Source: CAWCDJ01 sp963836015
Lineage (GTDB): Bacteria; Acidobacteriota; Terriglobia; Bryobacterales; Bryobacteraceae
Reading direction: 5' to 3'
Length of the DNA stretch: 64,000 nucleotides
NCBI GenBank assembly: GCA_963836015.1
Contig: CAWIIF010000001.1
Location: 186,001-250,000 of the forward strand
Part shown: positions 24,852 through 32,976 of the stretch, one piece after another
Layout of the letters: each line of letters begins with the position of its first letter
How positions within the stretch are numbered: the first letter of the stretch is position 1
Program-made: the position numbers and the translations under genes
The notes under the pieces: generated by a model
The model's database searches: none
Told to the model about the DNA's origin: nothing
What the model saw: the letters and a program-made list of their open reading frames with translations, nothing else

Positions 24852-26291
24852 CTATCCGATGACCTTGATCAGATCATCGGTGAGCTGACTGAGAATGCTG
24901 ATCAACCGCGAGTTGGCTTCGTAGCCCCGCTGGAACTGAATCAGGATGGTGGCCTCTTCGTCCAGCGATACTCCGGACATCTGGTCGCGCAACTGCTTGG
25001 CCTGCGCCACCGCGGACTGCTGCACCTCCTGCGCGCTCTGGGCGTTGTTCATACCGCTCCCGGCGCGGGCCGCCATCAGGCCGTAGAACTGGTTATAGCT
25101 CGATCCGTTCACCTCATCGTCCGCCGCCTGTGGATCGGACAAGCCCGACAGTGCCAGCGGAATGCCGTTGGCCACCGCCGGAGGCCCGGGGTCGATGGCC
25201 CCCAACTGGTCCGCGGTCACCGACGGATCCACGGACAGGGACTGCGCCACATTCGTGTCGTTGGCCGTATCGAAGGTGAAAAGCGGCGCCCCGTACACCG
25301 GGTCGGCGCCGTCCGACACTTGTCCGGAAGTCATTAACCCGTTTACGCGGCTCGCCAGTTGCTTCGCCAGTGTGTTGAGATCGCCGGTCTGGTAGGCATC
25401 TCCCACGTAGGTGGGCAGCACGCGGTTTCGAAAGTCGAGCAGGGCGCCGAGTTGGCCGCCGGTGATGGCGGCAGTGATGTCTTTCCCGTCCGAAGCCTGG
25501 ATTCGCGCTAAAGGGCGCGCATCCGTATATACCGGCGGCGGCGTGTCCGGCTGGTTCAGGTTGTACGTCAGCTTGTATTGCTGGTCGGCCATAACCAACG
25601 GGGTCTGGCCGTTCAGCAACACCGAAACCGTGCCATTCTCCTGCTTCAGCGCTGTGATATCCACATACTGGGATAACTCTTCCAGCGTGGAGTTGACTTG
25701 TGCGTCCAGGCCCGCATTGGCAACCGAATTATTCAGGACCTTGGCGTTCAGGTCGCGCAGTTGGCCGGCCAGGGTATTCACCTGGTCAACGGTCTGCTGC
25801 AGTTGCTCTTCGGTCGATTGCGCGACTTTGTTGACCCCGCTGGCTGTTTGCTGGAAGGCGGTCGCTACGTCGGTAGCGCGCTCGATGACGGTCTGCCGGG
25901 CTACCGTATCGGCGGGAGACTGCGCCCAGGCCGAAAACGCCGAAAACAGGTTGTTCAGGGCATTTGGAATCCCCGACTGGCCCGAAACATCGAAGACCCC
26001 CTGGAGCGCCGAGAAGCTGGTGACGTTCTGTCCCGCCGCACCCAACTGGAGAGTCTGGCTTCGCACCGAGATCTCGGCGTATTCGTCGCGCATGCTCTGG
26101 ACTTCGCCCGCCCGCACTCCTCCCGCGAATCCGTATGCCGGATCGAACGCCATCGCCATCAGGGTCTGCCGTTGCCTGGCATATCCCGGCGTGCTGGCGT
26201 TCGCGACATTATTCTGAGTTACCTGCAGCACCTGGTCATAGGCCGCCAGGGTGCTGGCGGTCGACTGGAGGGATGCGAGGAGGTTCGACAT
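24852..26291 (-). CDS. flgK: flagellar hook-associated protein FlgK
   Basis: A 479-residue protein from the ATG at 26291 (MSNLLASLQSTASTLAAYDQ). The N-terminal rod/hook signature is VTQNNVANASTPGYARQRQ and the C-terminal signature QFQRGYEANSRLISILSQLT is typical of FlgK. The open frame continues upstream into flgN, but that part is not FlgK-like. It forms the first of the two junction layers between hook and filament, just upstream of flgL. Confidence 0.92.
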   Translation of the reverse strand: MSNLLASLQSTASTLAAYDQVLQVTQNNVANASTPGYARQRQTLMAMAFDPAYGFAGGVRAGEVQSMRDEYAEISVRSQTLQLGAAGQNVTSFSALQGVFDVSGQSGIPNALNNLFSAFSAWAQSPADTVARQTVIERATDVATAFQQTASGVNKVAQSTEEQLQQTVDQVNTLAGQLRDLNAKVLNNSVANAGLDAQVNSTLEELSQYVDITALKQENGTVSVLLNGQTPLVMADQQYKLTYNLNQPDTPPPVYTDARPLARIQASDGKDITAAITGGQLGALLDFRNRVLPTYVGDAYQTGDLNTLAKQLASRVNGLMTSGQVSDGADPVYGAPLFTFDTANDTNVAQSLSVDPSVTADQLGAIDPGPPAVANGIPLALSGLSDPQAADDEVNGSSYNQFYGLMAARAGSGMNNAQSAQEVQQSAVAQAKQLRDQMSGVSLDEEATILIQFQRGYEANSRLISILSQLTDDLIKVIG

Positions 26292-26299
26292 ACGCTTGC

Positions 26300-26647
26300 C
26301 TAGCCTTTCACCGAAACCGTCGCCGGGCGCTCCAGTCCAGCCGGTTCGCCCCCAGGCCGGTAGCCGCCGGTCCTGGCGCCGAGCCAATGGCTCCAGCCTT
26401 CGTGGTAACCGGCTGCGCTCCGAAGCAGTACGGACCCCCTTTGAACGGCCGCCCGCAGACGCCGTGCTTCTGCACGTGCCCCGGCATCTCCCGCAACCAC
26501 CCGGGCCAGCGAGAGTTCGCGTACCGCAGTCTCGAGCAATCCGGCACAACTCTCGAGCGCTTCGCGAGTAGGCCCGGCAAGAAGCCCGCACGCCCTCTCC
26601 GCGCACTCGCGGCCGGCGGCCAGGTGCGCCACTCCCCCGTCGGACAC
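26300..26647 (-). CDS. flgN: FlgN-like export chaperone
   Basis: A 115-residue helical protein starting with a GTG at 26647, one base after the flgM stop, with GGAGCG of flgM acting as ribosome site. LESCAGLLETAVRELSLARV and the following heptads resemble FlgN, the chaperone for FlgK and FlgL. Position between flgM and flgK is the strongest evidence; the primary sequence of FlgN is poorly conserved. Confidence 0.7.
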   Translation of the reverse strand: MSDGGVAHLAAGRECAERACGLLAGPTREALESCAGLLETAVRELSLARVVAGDAGARAEARRLRAAVQRGSVLLRSAAGYHEGWSHWLGARTGGYRPGGEPAGLERPATVSVKG

Positions 26648-26648
26648 T

Positions 26649-26954
26649 TTATTGCGCTCCGGCGGCCAGCGCCTCGGATACCATCGACCGGCTCGTGGCC
26701 GCTGAATCCGGCTGGTAGTTCCCGCTCCGGTATTGAGCCGCCAACTCCTGCACCTTCGCTGAGCGCCCGGCGCCAAATGCGGCCAGTGCTTGGGATAAAC
26801 GCCCCAGCGCACCGGACAACTCGACCCGGTCGCCCCCCGCGGCGGCAGACCCATCGGCTCTGCCCGAACTCGTACGGTCCGCTTTCTGCGACTCCTGGGT
26901 CTTTCCGGCTTCCGGGGTGCCGGCCCCTGTCAGAGATCGATCATAGATTTTCAT
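26649..26954 (-). CDS. flgM: anti-sigma-28 factor FlgM
   Basis: A 101-residue protein beginning MKIYDRSLTGAGTPEAGK. The disordered N-terminal half is rich in Ser/Gly/Ala. The C-terminal half (VQELAAQYRSGNYQPDSAAT) is the sigma-28-binding helix with the Y-x-x-D pattern of FlgM. It holds FliA inactive until the hook is complete and is then exported. It heads the flgMNKL group and has a weak FliA-type promoter match upstream. Confidence 0.85.
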   Translation of the reverse strand: MKIYDRSLTGAGTPEAGKTQESQKADRTSSGRADGSAAAGGDRVELSGALGRLSQALAAFGAGRSAKVQELAAQYRSGNYQPDSAATSRSMVSEALAAGAQ

Positions 26955-26981
26955 ACCGCTGCGCCACTATGGCTGAATGTC

Positions 26982-27009
26982 ATATCGTCCGGTTCCCGGC
27001 TGCCCTTTA
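26982..27009 (-). promoter_or_regulatory. FliA (sigma-28)-like promoter for flgMNKL
   Basis: On the minus strand TAAAGGGC (27002-27009) and GACGATAT (26982-26989) are separated by 12 bases. The consensus is TAAAGTTT-N11-GCCGATAA, so the match is 5/8 and 6/8 with one extra spacer base. This is weaker than the plus-strand site beside it. Confidence 0.4.
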
Positions 27010-27041
27010 GTCCGAAAATTAAAATAAATCGGGGGCCGGGT

Positions 27042-27068
27042 TAAAGTTTCTCGTGCTTCTGCCGATTG
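27042..27068 (+). promoter_or_regulatory. FliA (sigma-28)-like promoter, near consensus
   Basis: TAAAGTTT (27042-27049) is a perfect -35 box. GCCGATTG (27061-27068) matches 6/8 of the -10 box, with the exact 11-base spacing. It points toward the activator gene at 27085. The expected start, near 27075, leaves only about ten bases before the ATG, which has no ribosome site. Confidence 0.65.
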
Positions 27069-27084
27069 CTTGGCTTGAATCGCC

Positions 27085-28139
27085 ATGGAAGGCAGATCAT
27101 TTCGGGACACCAGCGAGCTGACCAGCCTCGTCCGGCTGGCGGAGAACGTCGGCCGTGAGGATTGGGAACGGCTGCTGATTGGGGAGAGCCACGCCATGCG
27201 CCGGCTGAGCCATATCATCCGGATGGTGGCTTCCCGCCGCGCCACTGTTCTGATCAGCGGCGAGACCGGCACTGGGAAAGAAATGGCGGCGCGCGCCCTG
27301 CATCTGGCGGGCGCACGGCGTCACGCGCGCCTGGTGGCGGTGAACTGCAGCGCCCTGCCCGATCACCTGCTCGAAGCCGAACTCTTCGGCCATGTCCGCG
27401 GAGCATTCACCGGCGCTGTGCAGAACCGTGTCGGGCGCTTTGAGGAGGCCCACGGCGGCACGCTGTTCCTGGACGAAATAGGCGATCTCCCAATCGAATT
27501 GCAAGCCAAGCTGCTGCGCGTCCTGCAGGAGCGCGAATTCCAGAGGCTGGGCAGCTCGGAGACTATCCGCGTGGATATCCGCGTCGTGGCTGCCACCAAT
27601 TGCGACCTGCCCCAACGGATCGACGAGGGCAAGTTCCGGGAAGACCTCTTCTACCGGCTGAATGTGGTGCCCATCCGGATGCCGCCGCTCCGCGAAAGGC
27701 GGGAAGACGTGGCCCTGCTGGCCGATCATTTCGTGGAGAAGATCTGCCGCATGGAAAACCTGCCGGTCAAGCGGATCGCACCGGAAGCCCGTGAAAAGCT
27801 TTCTGAATACGGCTGGCCCGGAAACGTGCGGCAATTGGAGAATGCCATCGAGATGGCGGTCGCCATGAGCGGAACCAGCCGCTGCTGACACCCCTGGATT
27901 TCCCGCTTCCTTCGATGGTCCGGCCCGCCTCCCTGCCGGGCTCCGCCCCCGTGGTCTCGGTTCCCGACGGCGGCTTGGATTACGAGCAGACCCTGGCGCT
28001 CATCGAACGCAGCATCCTGGAACAGGCGCTCCGAAAGACCGGAGGAAACAAGAAAGCCGCCGCGGAGATGCTGCGGCTGAAACGCACCACGCTCTCCGCC
28101 AAGGTCCGCAGCCTCGAGCCGGCGGCCGCCTGCGATTGA
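27085..28139 (+). pseudogene. sigma-54-dependent activator (no receiver domain), frameshifted as sequenced
   Basis: The first frame encodes an AAA+ activator domain: Walker A GETGTGKE (59-66), the sigma-54 loop GAFTGA (106-111), GGTLFLDE (124-131), FREDLFYRLNV and GWPGNVRQLENAIEMA. It stops at 27888. From 27915 the -1 frame continues with LDYEQTLALIERSILEQALR and KTGGNKKAAAEMLRLKRTTL, the Fis-type DNA-binding helix-turn-helix that normally closes such proteins. One missing base in GGAACC at 27871-27876 explains the break; adding one A gives 351 codons. There is no N-terminal receiver, so activation would depend on something else. It lies within the flagellar locus and is probably a FlrA/FleQ-type regulator. 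Confidence 0.82.
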
Positions 28140-28164
28140 ACTTCGGATCGAGGCCGGCGGGTGA

Positions 28165-30000
28165 TCACCAGAGGTACTCCTTGGCGATCTCCCGTTTGTC
28201 GTACCCGTCCAGCACGTGGACGACCCGGATCTTCTTGAGAGACACCGGCGAGAGCTGGCCGATCGGTATGTAGATGACGGTCCGGCCCACGCGCGACGCC
28301 ACCGTCTTGAAAATCGACCGCGGCGGGCGCGACGCCACGTAGACCACGTAGCGGTGGATGGAATAGTCGAGTGCCGCCAGCAGCAGCCGCTCGGATTTGG
28401 ATTCGGCGAACTCGTAATCCGCGTCCTGCCAGACGTCGTACATCCGGCGAGGCGGCAGGCTCATAAGAAATCCGCCGTATTCGGCCCTTCCGATCCCGGG
28501 CCCCACCAGGTTGTCGAAAGGCGAGGTCGAATAGAAAGCCATGTCCGACTCGTTCTGGTTCTCGCCGAGCCAGGTGGTCAGGTAGGGATAGCGGTTGTCG
28601 CGGTCTTCGTCGAAGATCACGACCACCGAGCCGACCTCGCCGTGGATCTTCTGAAACTGCCGCACGTAGACCCGGCCCTCGTACCACTTGCGAATGGTCT
28701 CACGCATGTCGATCCCGTCCAGTATCGACGTGGCGAACGGCTCGACCCGCACGCGCTCCTCGGAAAGGATGCTCTTCCCTTTCTGTTTCAGGAAGCGGCC
28801 GTAGTCTTCGATCACCAGGTCCTCCGGAGGATACGAGCAGATGCTCGCGCCGTTCAGTTGGCTGGCCCACTCGCCGGGAACCTTCTCCCTCTTCCGGGGT
28901 TTCAGGCCGTAGGGGCGCATGCGGCGCTTGGTGCTGGGAAGGCGACGGCGCAGGCGGATGCGGCGCGTGTCCATCCATACTTCGTCCCCCGTAATCCTCA
29001 CGGTAAACACCTCGGCCGCGGTTCGCTGCGGCGGATACCGGCTGGCCGTTTCCCAGACGTCCCACGCGTAATTGTCGTCGGCCACCCCGCGCGCCGCCAC
29101 GGCCAGGTCGAAGATCCCGGCCGAGAGTTCGTTGCCGGCCAACGCCAGATTGCGTGCGTACCGCGCCAGCAGCCGACGCTGCCAGTGGGTGACGCGCTCT
29201 CCGGTTGCTGCTTCGTATTCCTTTCCGGCATCGCGGAAAACCGCCAGCTGCGCGTGCCGCCGGTCGATCAGGCTGGTGTCGGCCATCTCTGCGCGGAAGC
29301 TCTCGTAGCGCCATTGCAGGGCCGGGTACTCGACCGTGATTTCGCCCAGGCTGTCGGGGTGCGGATTGAATACCTCCACCCCTTCGCGCTCGATCCGGGC
29401 CATCGGCTGCGCCTGCGGCTCCTCCATGGCGTCCAGCAGCGGGTCGAGCAAGTTCAGCGATACCACCACCATCACCGCGGCCTGGGGATCGACCCCCTGC
29501 AGCTTCCACGCGATCCCGGCGGCGTGCCGCGAGATCTCTTCCGACCGGGCCTGGGGGTAGACCCGGTAGGCCTCGACGTAGCGATCGAGGCCGATGTGCC
29601 GCACTGCGTAGGTGTCCGGATAGTTGTCTTTCAGGTGCGGCCTTAAGCCCGCCTCGGGATCGGCGAAAACGATCTCGGCGCCGGCCTCGATGCCGCTGCG
29701 CACCGCCTCGGTGAAGGGATCGGCCGGCTCTACCGGGACGTACACGGCTTCGTCTTCTCCGCCGGTTTCATCCGGGTAGAAGATGAGAGACATCTCCGGG
29801 AGGCGGCCGACGGCCTTGGTCCAGGCCGGTTGCAGCGTGACCGGCAGCTCCACGGCCACCACCTGCGGACGCATTTCGAGAATGGCCCGCCGCACCTCGA
29901 TGGCGAACTCGAGCCTGCCCGGGACCACGGGAAAATACGTGAACCGTCCGCGCGTCAGGCTCGCGGGGTCAGGAATCGGTAGGTCGATTTCTCCGGGCAT
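28165..30000 (-). CDS. uncharacterised MoxR partner, TraB/DUF5682-like N-terminus
   Basis: A 611-residue protein from the ATG at 30000 (MPGEIDLPIPDPASLTRGR), preceded by GAGGAAG. The first 190 residues recall the TraB/ChaN/DUF5682 type, with RRAILEMRPQVVAVELP, EAGAEIVFADPE and AAVMVVVSLNLL. A very basic linker follows near 350-385 (IRLRRRLPSTKRRMRPYGLK). The C-terminal 200 residues (VVVIFDEDRDNRYPYLTTWL and later SIHRYVVYVASRPPRSIFK) match nothing I recognise. It overlaps the MoxR ATPase by 32 bases and must act with it. No vWA-domain protein, the usual partner, is present. Confidence 0.6.
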   Translation of the reverse strand: MPGEIDLPIPDPASLTRGRFTYFPVVPGRLEFAIEVRRAILEMRPQVVAVELPVTLQPAWTKAVGRLPEMSLIFYPDETGGEDEAVYVPVEPADPFTEAVRSGIEAGAEIVFADPEAGLRPHLKDNYPDTYAVRHIGLDRYVEAYRVYPQARSEEISRHAAGIAWKLQGVDPQAAVMVVVSLNLLDPLLDAMEEPQAQPMARIEREGVEVFNPHPDSLGEITVEYPALQWRYESFRAEMADTSLIDRRHAQLAVFRDAGKEYEAATGERVTHWQRRLLARYARNLALAGNELSAGIFDLAVAARGVADDNYAWDVWETASRYPPQRTAAEVFTVRITGDEVWMDTRRIRLRRRLPSTKRRMRPYGLKPRKREKVPGEWASQLNGASICSYPPEDLVIEDYGRFLKQKGKSILSEERVRVEPFATSILDGIDMRETIRKWYEGRVYVRQFQKIHGEVGSVVVIFDEDRDNRYPYLTTWLGENQNESDMAFYSTSPFDNLVGPGIGRAEYGGFLMSLPPRRMYDVWQDADYEFAESKSERLLLAALDYSIHRYVVYVASRPPRSIFKTVASRVGRTVIYIPIGQLSPVSLKKIRVVHVLDGYDKREIAKEYLW

Positions 30001-30811
30001 AGCGCAGCGCTTCCTCACCCAAAACCTGCACGATGGAGATTTCCAGCGCTTCGATTTCGTGCGTGCGCTGGGTGGCCAGGCTCTTCAGCTTCAGCGCAAA
30101 GCGCGCCACATTGATCCCGTCGCGCACCGTGTATCGCTCGTCGGCGGCGTGGGCCAATTGCAGAAAATCGGTTACGTAGGTGAGAATCCGCTCTTCGGCG
30201 AAGGGGAGATTCTCTTTGAGAATGTGGTACTCTTCGTCGCGCTCCGGAAAGTCGATGAAGATCTGTGGCTGCAGGCGCGAGTGGATGTACTCGGGGAGTT
30301 CGAAGGTGGAGGCGTCGTCGTTCATCGTGGCCACCATGCGGAACTGCGGATGGGCCTTGATCTTGATGCCCGCCACGATCGACTCCACGTAGCGTCGGTT
30401 GTCGAGCAGCGGCGCCAGGCTCGCCCAGCTCTTTTCGCTCATGCGGTTGCCTTCGTCCAGGATCGCGATGCCGCCGCGAAGCATGGCGGTCACCAGCGGC
30501 GAAGCCACGTACCGAAGGCTGCCGGCCCCTTCGATGACCGGCGTGATCAGCAAATCCTCGGGGCGCGTGTCGAGCGTGGCCTGCATGATGTACGCTTCGC
30601 GGCCCATCCGTTTCGCCGCGGCATACGCCAGCGTCGTCTTTCCCACGCCCGGCTTTCCGAGCAGCCGGGGATTCATCGGCAGGTCCTGTTCGTTCACTAC
30701 CATCCACGCAGCCAGCAACTGCCGCATGAGTTCGTCCTGGCCGACCCATTGGACCGTGAGTTCGTCCGGATGGGCGAGGTGCAGCGCGACGCCTTCGATT
30801 TCAACGGTCAT
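29969..30811 (-). CDS. MoxR-family AAA+ ATPase
   Basis: A 280-residue AAA+ protein. Walker A GKPGVGKTTLA is at 52-62, Walker B GGIAILDEGNRMSE at 113-126, sensor 1 MVATMNDD at 159-166, and the arginine-finger region HSRLQPQIFIDFPE at about 177-190. It also carries a helix-2 insert (DLLITPVIEG) as in MoxR proteins. Such ATPases remodel or insert metals into partner proteins. Its partner is probably the overlapping gene downstream. The gene sits inside the flagellar cluster and is not part of a standard flagellar set. Confidence 0.85.
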   Translation of the reverse strand: MTVEIEGVALHLAHPDELTVQWVGQDELMRQLLAAWMVVNEQDLPMNPRLLGKPGVGKTTLAYAAAKRMGREAYIMQATLDTRPEDLLITPVIEGAGSLRYVASPLVTAMLRGGIAILDEGNRMSEKSWASLAPLLDNRRYVESIVAGIKIKAHPQFRMVATMNDDASTFELPEYIHSRLQPQIFIDFPERDEEYHILKENLPFAEERILTYVTDFLQLAHAADERYTVRDGINVARFALKLKSLATQRTHEIEALEISIVQVLGEEALRYARRNRPTDS

Positions 30812-30919
30812 GGTCTATTCTTCATTATCCGGCACGGCCGGGCGGCGTGGCGGAAAAATCGTGCGGACACCGTCCGGCGGGCGGCACGAATGCGCGGGCC
30901 AATCTCCCGCAGGAGCTGC

Positions 30920-31306
30920 TCAGAAGCTGCTCATTACGATGCGGTGGACCTTGACCAGCAGGTCCAGCTCCTGCAGCGGAATCTCCAGTGAGGCGGCGAT
31001 CTGCTCGGGAGGGTCGCCGCGCCGGTGCATGCGCAGGGCCTGCGAGCGCTTGCTCAGGTTGAGGCCGGGCCGGGGCGCTCCGGCGGCGACAGCCGGTTCG
31101 CGGCGGAGATCGTTGAGCTGCCCGGTAAGCCCTTCCAGGCGCTCCCGGAGTGCGTCCAGGGCGGCATCGCTTTCCCTGCGGGCTGTGTCGGCGCTCTTCT
31201 CAGCGGAGAGAATCAGCGTGCGGGCCCGAAGCAAAACCAGAAAGCTGAGAGCGACGGCCCCCAGGGCCAGGCCGCATAGGAGTGCCAGAGGAAGCACGGC
31301 GGTCAC
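30920..31306 (-). CDS. SwrB/DUF2802-like membrane protein with C-terminal HTH
   Basis: A 128-residue protein with an N-terminal membrane segment (LPLALLCGLALGAVALSFLV), a coiled coil (ARRESDAALDALRERLEGL) and a C-terminal helix-turn-helix-like segment (QALRMHRRGDPPEQIAASLE). This layout, and the position just after fliA and fliN, match the Bacillus SwrB and proteobacterial DUF2802 proteins that affect hook-basal-body assembly and sigma-28 output. It overlaps fliN by 4 bases. The family link is by layout and context. Confidence 0.6.
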   Translation of the reverse strand: MTAVLPLALLCGLALGAVALSFLVLLRARTLILSAEKSADTARRESDAALDALRERLEGLTGQLNDLRREPAVAAGAPRPGLNLSKRSQALRMHRRGDPPEQIAASLEIPLQELDLLVKVHRIVMSSF

Positions 31307-32196
31307 GAGAAGCTCCTTAGCCGGTCTTGCCGGCTGGCGATTTCCTGAATTCGCACACCGTAGTTTCCCTCGACCACGACCACCTCTCCGCGGGCGATCA
31401 GGCAGTGGTTCACCAGCACCTCGACATGGTCGTTCACTCCGCGATTCAGCTCCACAATCGAGCCGGTTGTGAGTTTGAGGACATCTTTGAGGGGAAGCTG
31501 CGCCTTGCCGAAGGATACGCTTATCGGCAGATCGACATCCAGCAGCAATTCCATGGTCCGCTGGTTGGGGGCGGTCTCCTGCTGCACCGCGGCCGCCGGG
31601 ACGGGCTCGGCCTGCTCCGGCGCTTCCGCCGTACGCGCCGCAGGAGTCGCGATCAGTTCCCGCAGCGTCGGGCTGAATGTGAAGAGAAGGGGAGCGAGCG
31701 TCGCCTCAGGCAGGCTAAGCGTCAGCAGTCCCCAGTGCCTGGCTTCCGGATCCGGCGGTCTCTCGACTCCAGGGTCGCAGTTGACCTCGCGCCCCACCAC
31801 CGCGCCGATTGCGCGGGCCATCACGGAAAGAGACTGTCCGAGAATCTCGAACCAGGTATTCCGGGCCTCGCCCGGCTCGATGGTCTCCAGGCCAGCCGCC
31901 CGCAGCGTGAGGGCGCCAATGTATTCCCAGGCGGCCCGCGGGGTACCGACCCACACGGCGGCCGCGGGCGTCCGCTGGAACGGCTGCTCCCACCACAAGA
32001 TCTCGGATTCGGCTCCCGGGCCGGCAGGCACGCCGATATCCGCAAGTGGTCCGGTGGCCGCCCGCCAGCCGACCTCCGGCTTTTGGTCCGCCATGGACTC
32101 GAGGACCTGCGCCAGCCCTTCAGCCCACGAGTCTACGACCTGCCGTACCTTTGGGTCGTCATCGAGCGGCGTTTGACGGTGCGTCGGGGAGCTCAT
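31303..32196 (-). CDS. fliN: FliN/FliY-type flagellar switch protein
   Basis: A 297-residue protein from the ATG at 32196, overlapping the fliA stop by 4 bases. The last 80 residues form a FliN/SpoA domain (MELLLDVDLPISVSFGKAQL and VVVEGNYGVRIQEI). The first 200 residues, ending in an Ala/Pro/Glu-rich linker, may form a FliY/CheC-like domain, but the CheC phosphatase motif is not clear. It differs from the short FliN at 39429-39677. FliN forms the C-ring lower part that binds CheY-P and export ATPase parts. Confidence 0.82.
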   Translation of the reverse strand: MSSPTHRQTPLDDDPKVRQVVDSWAEGLAQVLESMADQKPEVGWRAATGPLADIGVPAGPGAESEILWWEQPFQRTPAAAVWVGTPRAAWEYIGALTLRAAGLETIEPGEARNTWFEILGQSLSVMARAIGAVVGREVNCDPGVERPPDPEARHWGLLTLSLPEATLAPLLFTFSPTLRELIATPAARTAEAPEQAEPVPAAAVQQETAPNQRTMELLLDVDLPISVSFGKAQLPLKDVLKLTTGSIVELNRGVNDHVEVLVNHCLIARGEVVVVEGNYGVRIQEIASRQDRLRSFS

Positions 32197-32948
32197 GCGA
32201 GCACCACCCCCTTGGCACTCGGCCACTGCGCGGCCATGTGGCTGCGCAGGCGCAAAATGGCCTGTGATTTCAACTGGGAAATGCGCGACTCGTGCAGATT
32301 CACCACCGCGGCGATTTCGCGCAACGTCAACTCCTCGCGGTAGTACAGGCTGAGGACCGTGCGCTCGATGGCCGGGATGCCGTCAATTCCCTTCGCCAGC
32401 AGACGCTCCAGCTCCGACTTTTCCAGAATGGCCGACGGCAGGTTCTCGCTTTCGTCCGGAAGGTAGTGCAGCAGGTCCCTGCCCTGCTCGCTTCCTGAGT
32501 ACTCCAGGCTGGCCACGTTCAACCCGCGGATCTCGACCAGCCACTCGTGGTATTCCGTAAGCGAGATCTCCAACTGGGCGGCGATTTCGTCTTCGGTCGG
32601 CGCGCGCTGCACGCGCTGCTCCACGGCGGCAATCGCCGCTTCAATCTGTTTCGCCTGCCGCCGCTTCTGCCGCGGCGCCCAATCCAGGCCGCGCAGGCTG
32701 TCGAGGATTGCGCCGCGGATTTTGTACTCCGCGTAGGTCTTCAGCTTCACCTGGTGGCTGGGGTCGAAATTGTCGATCGCCGAAATCAGGCCGATTACCC
32801 CGGTCGACACCAGGTCCTCCAGGCTCACGCTTTCCGGAAGTCGCTCCTGGATCCGGCGCGCGATCAGGCGCACCTGCGGCAGATGCTCCAGGATCAGCCG
32901 CTCCCGCTCCACCTCGTTCACTGCCGGTTGCGCCGCATACAGGTGCAT
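32193..32948 (-). CDS. fliA: flagellar sigma factor FliA (sigma-28)
   Basis: A 251-residue sigma factor with region 2 (EDLVSTGVIGLISAIDNFDP, KLKTYAEYKIRGAILDSLR), region 3 (QRAPTEDEIAAQLEISLTEY) and region 4 (LREIAAVVNLHESRISQLK). The RGAILDSLR(G)LDW block is diagnostic of FliA/WhiG sigma factors. It should read the FliA-like promoters near 27.0 and 43.7 kb and is held by FlgM encoded downstream. flhG, which often lies before fliA, is absent. Confidence 0.93.
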   Translation of the reverse strand: MHLYAAQPAVNEVERERLILEHLPQVRLIARRIQERLPESVSLEDLVSTGVIGLISAIDNFDPSHQVKLKTYAEYKIRGAILDSLRGLDWAPRQKRRQAKQIEAAIAAVEQRVQRAPTEDEIAAQLEISLTEYHEWLVEIRGLNVASLEYSGSEQGRDLLHYLPDESENLPSAILEKSELERLLAKGIDGIPAIERTVLSLYYREELTLREIAAVVNLHESRISQLKSQAILRLRSHMAAQWPSAKGVVLA

Positions 32949-32976
32949 ATCAGTGCCCCATTCACAGGTGGCCGCC

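Noticed and set aside
26292..26606. N-terminal extension of flgK
   Set aside because: The extra 105 residues are antisense-like and overlap flgN in another frame; FlgK homology starts at 26291.
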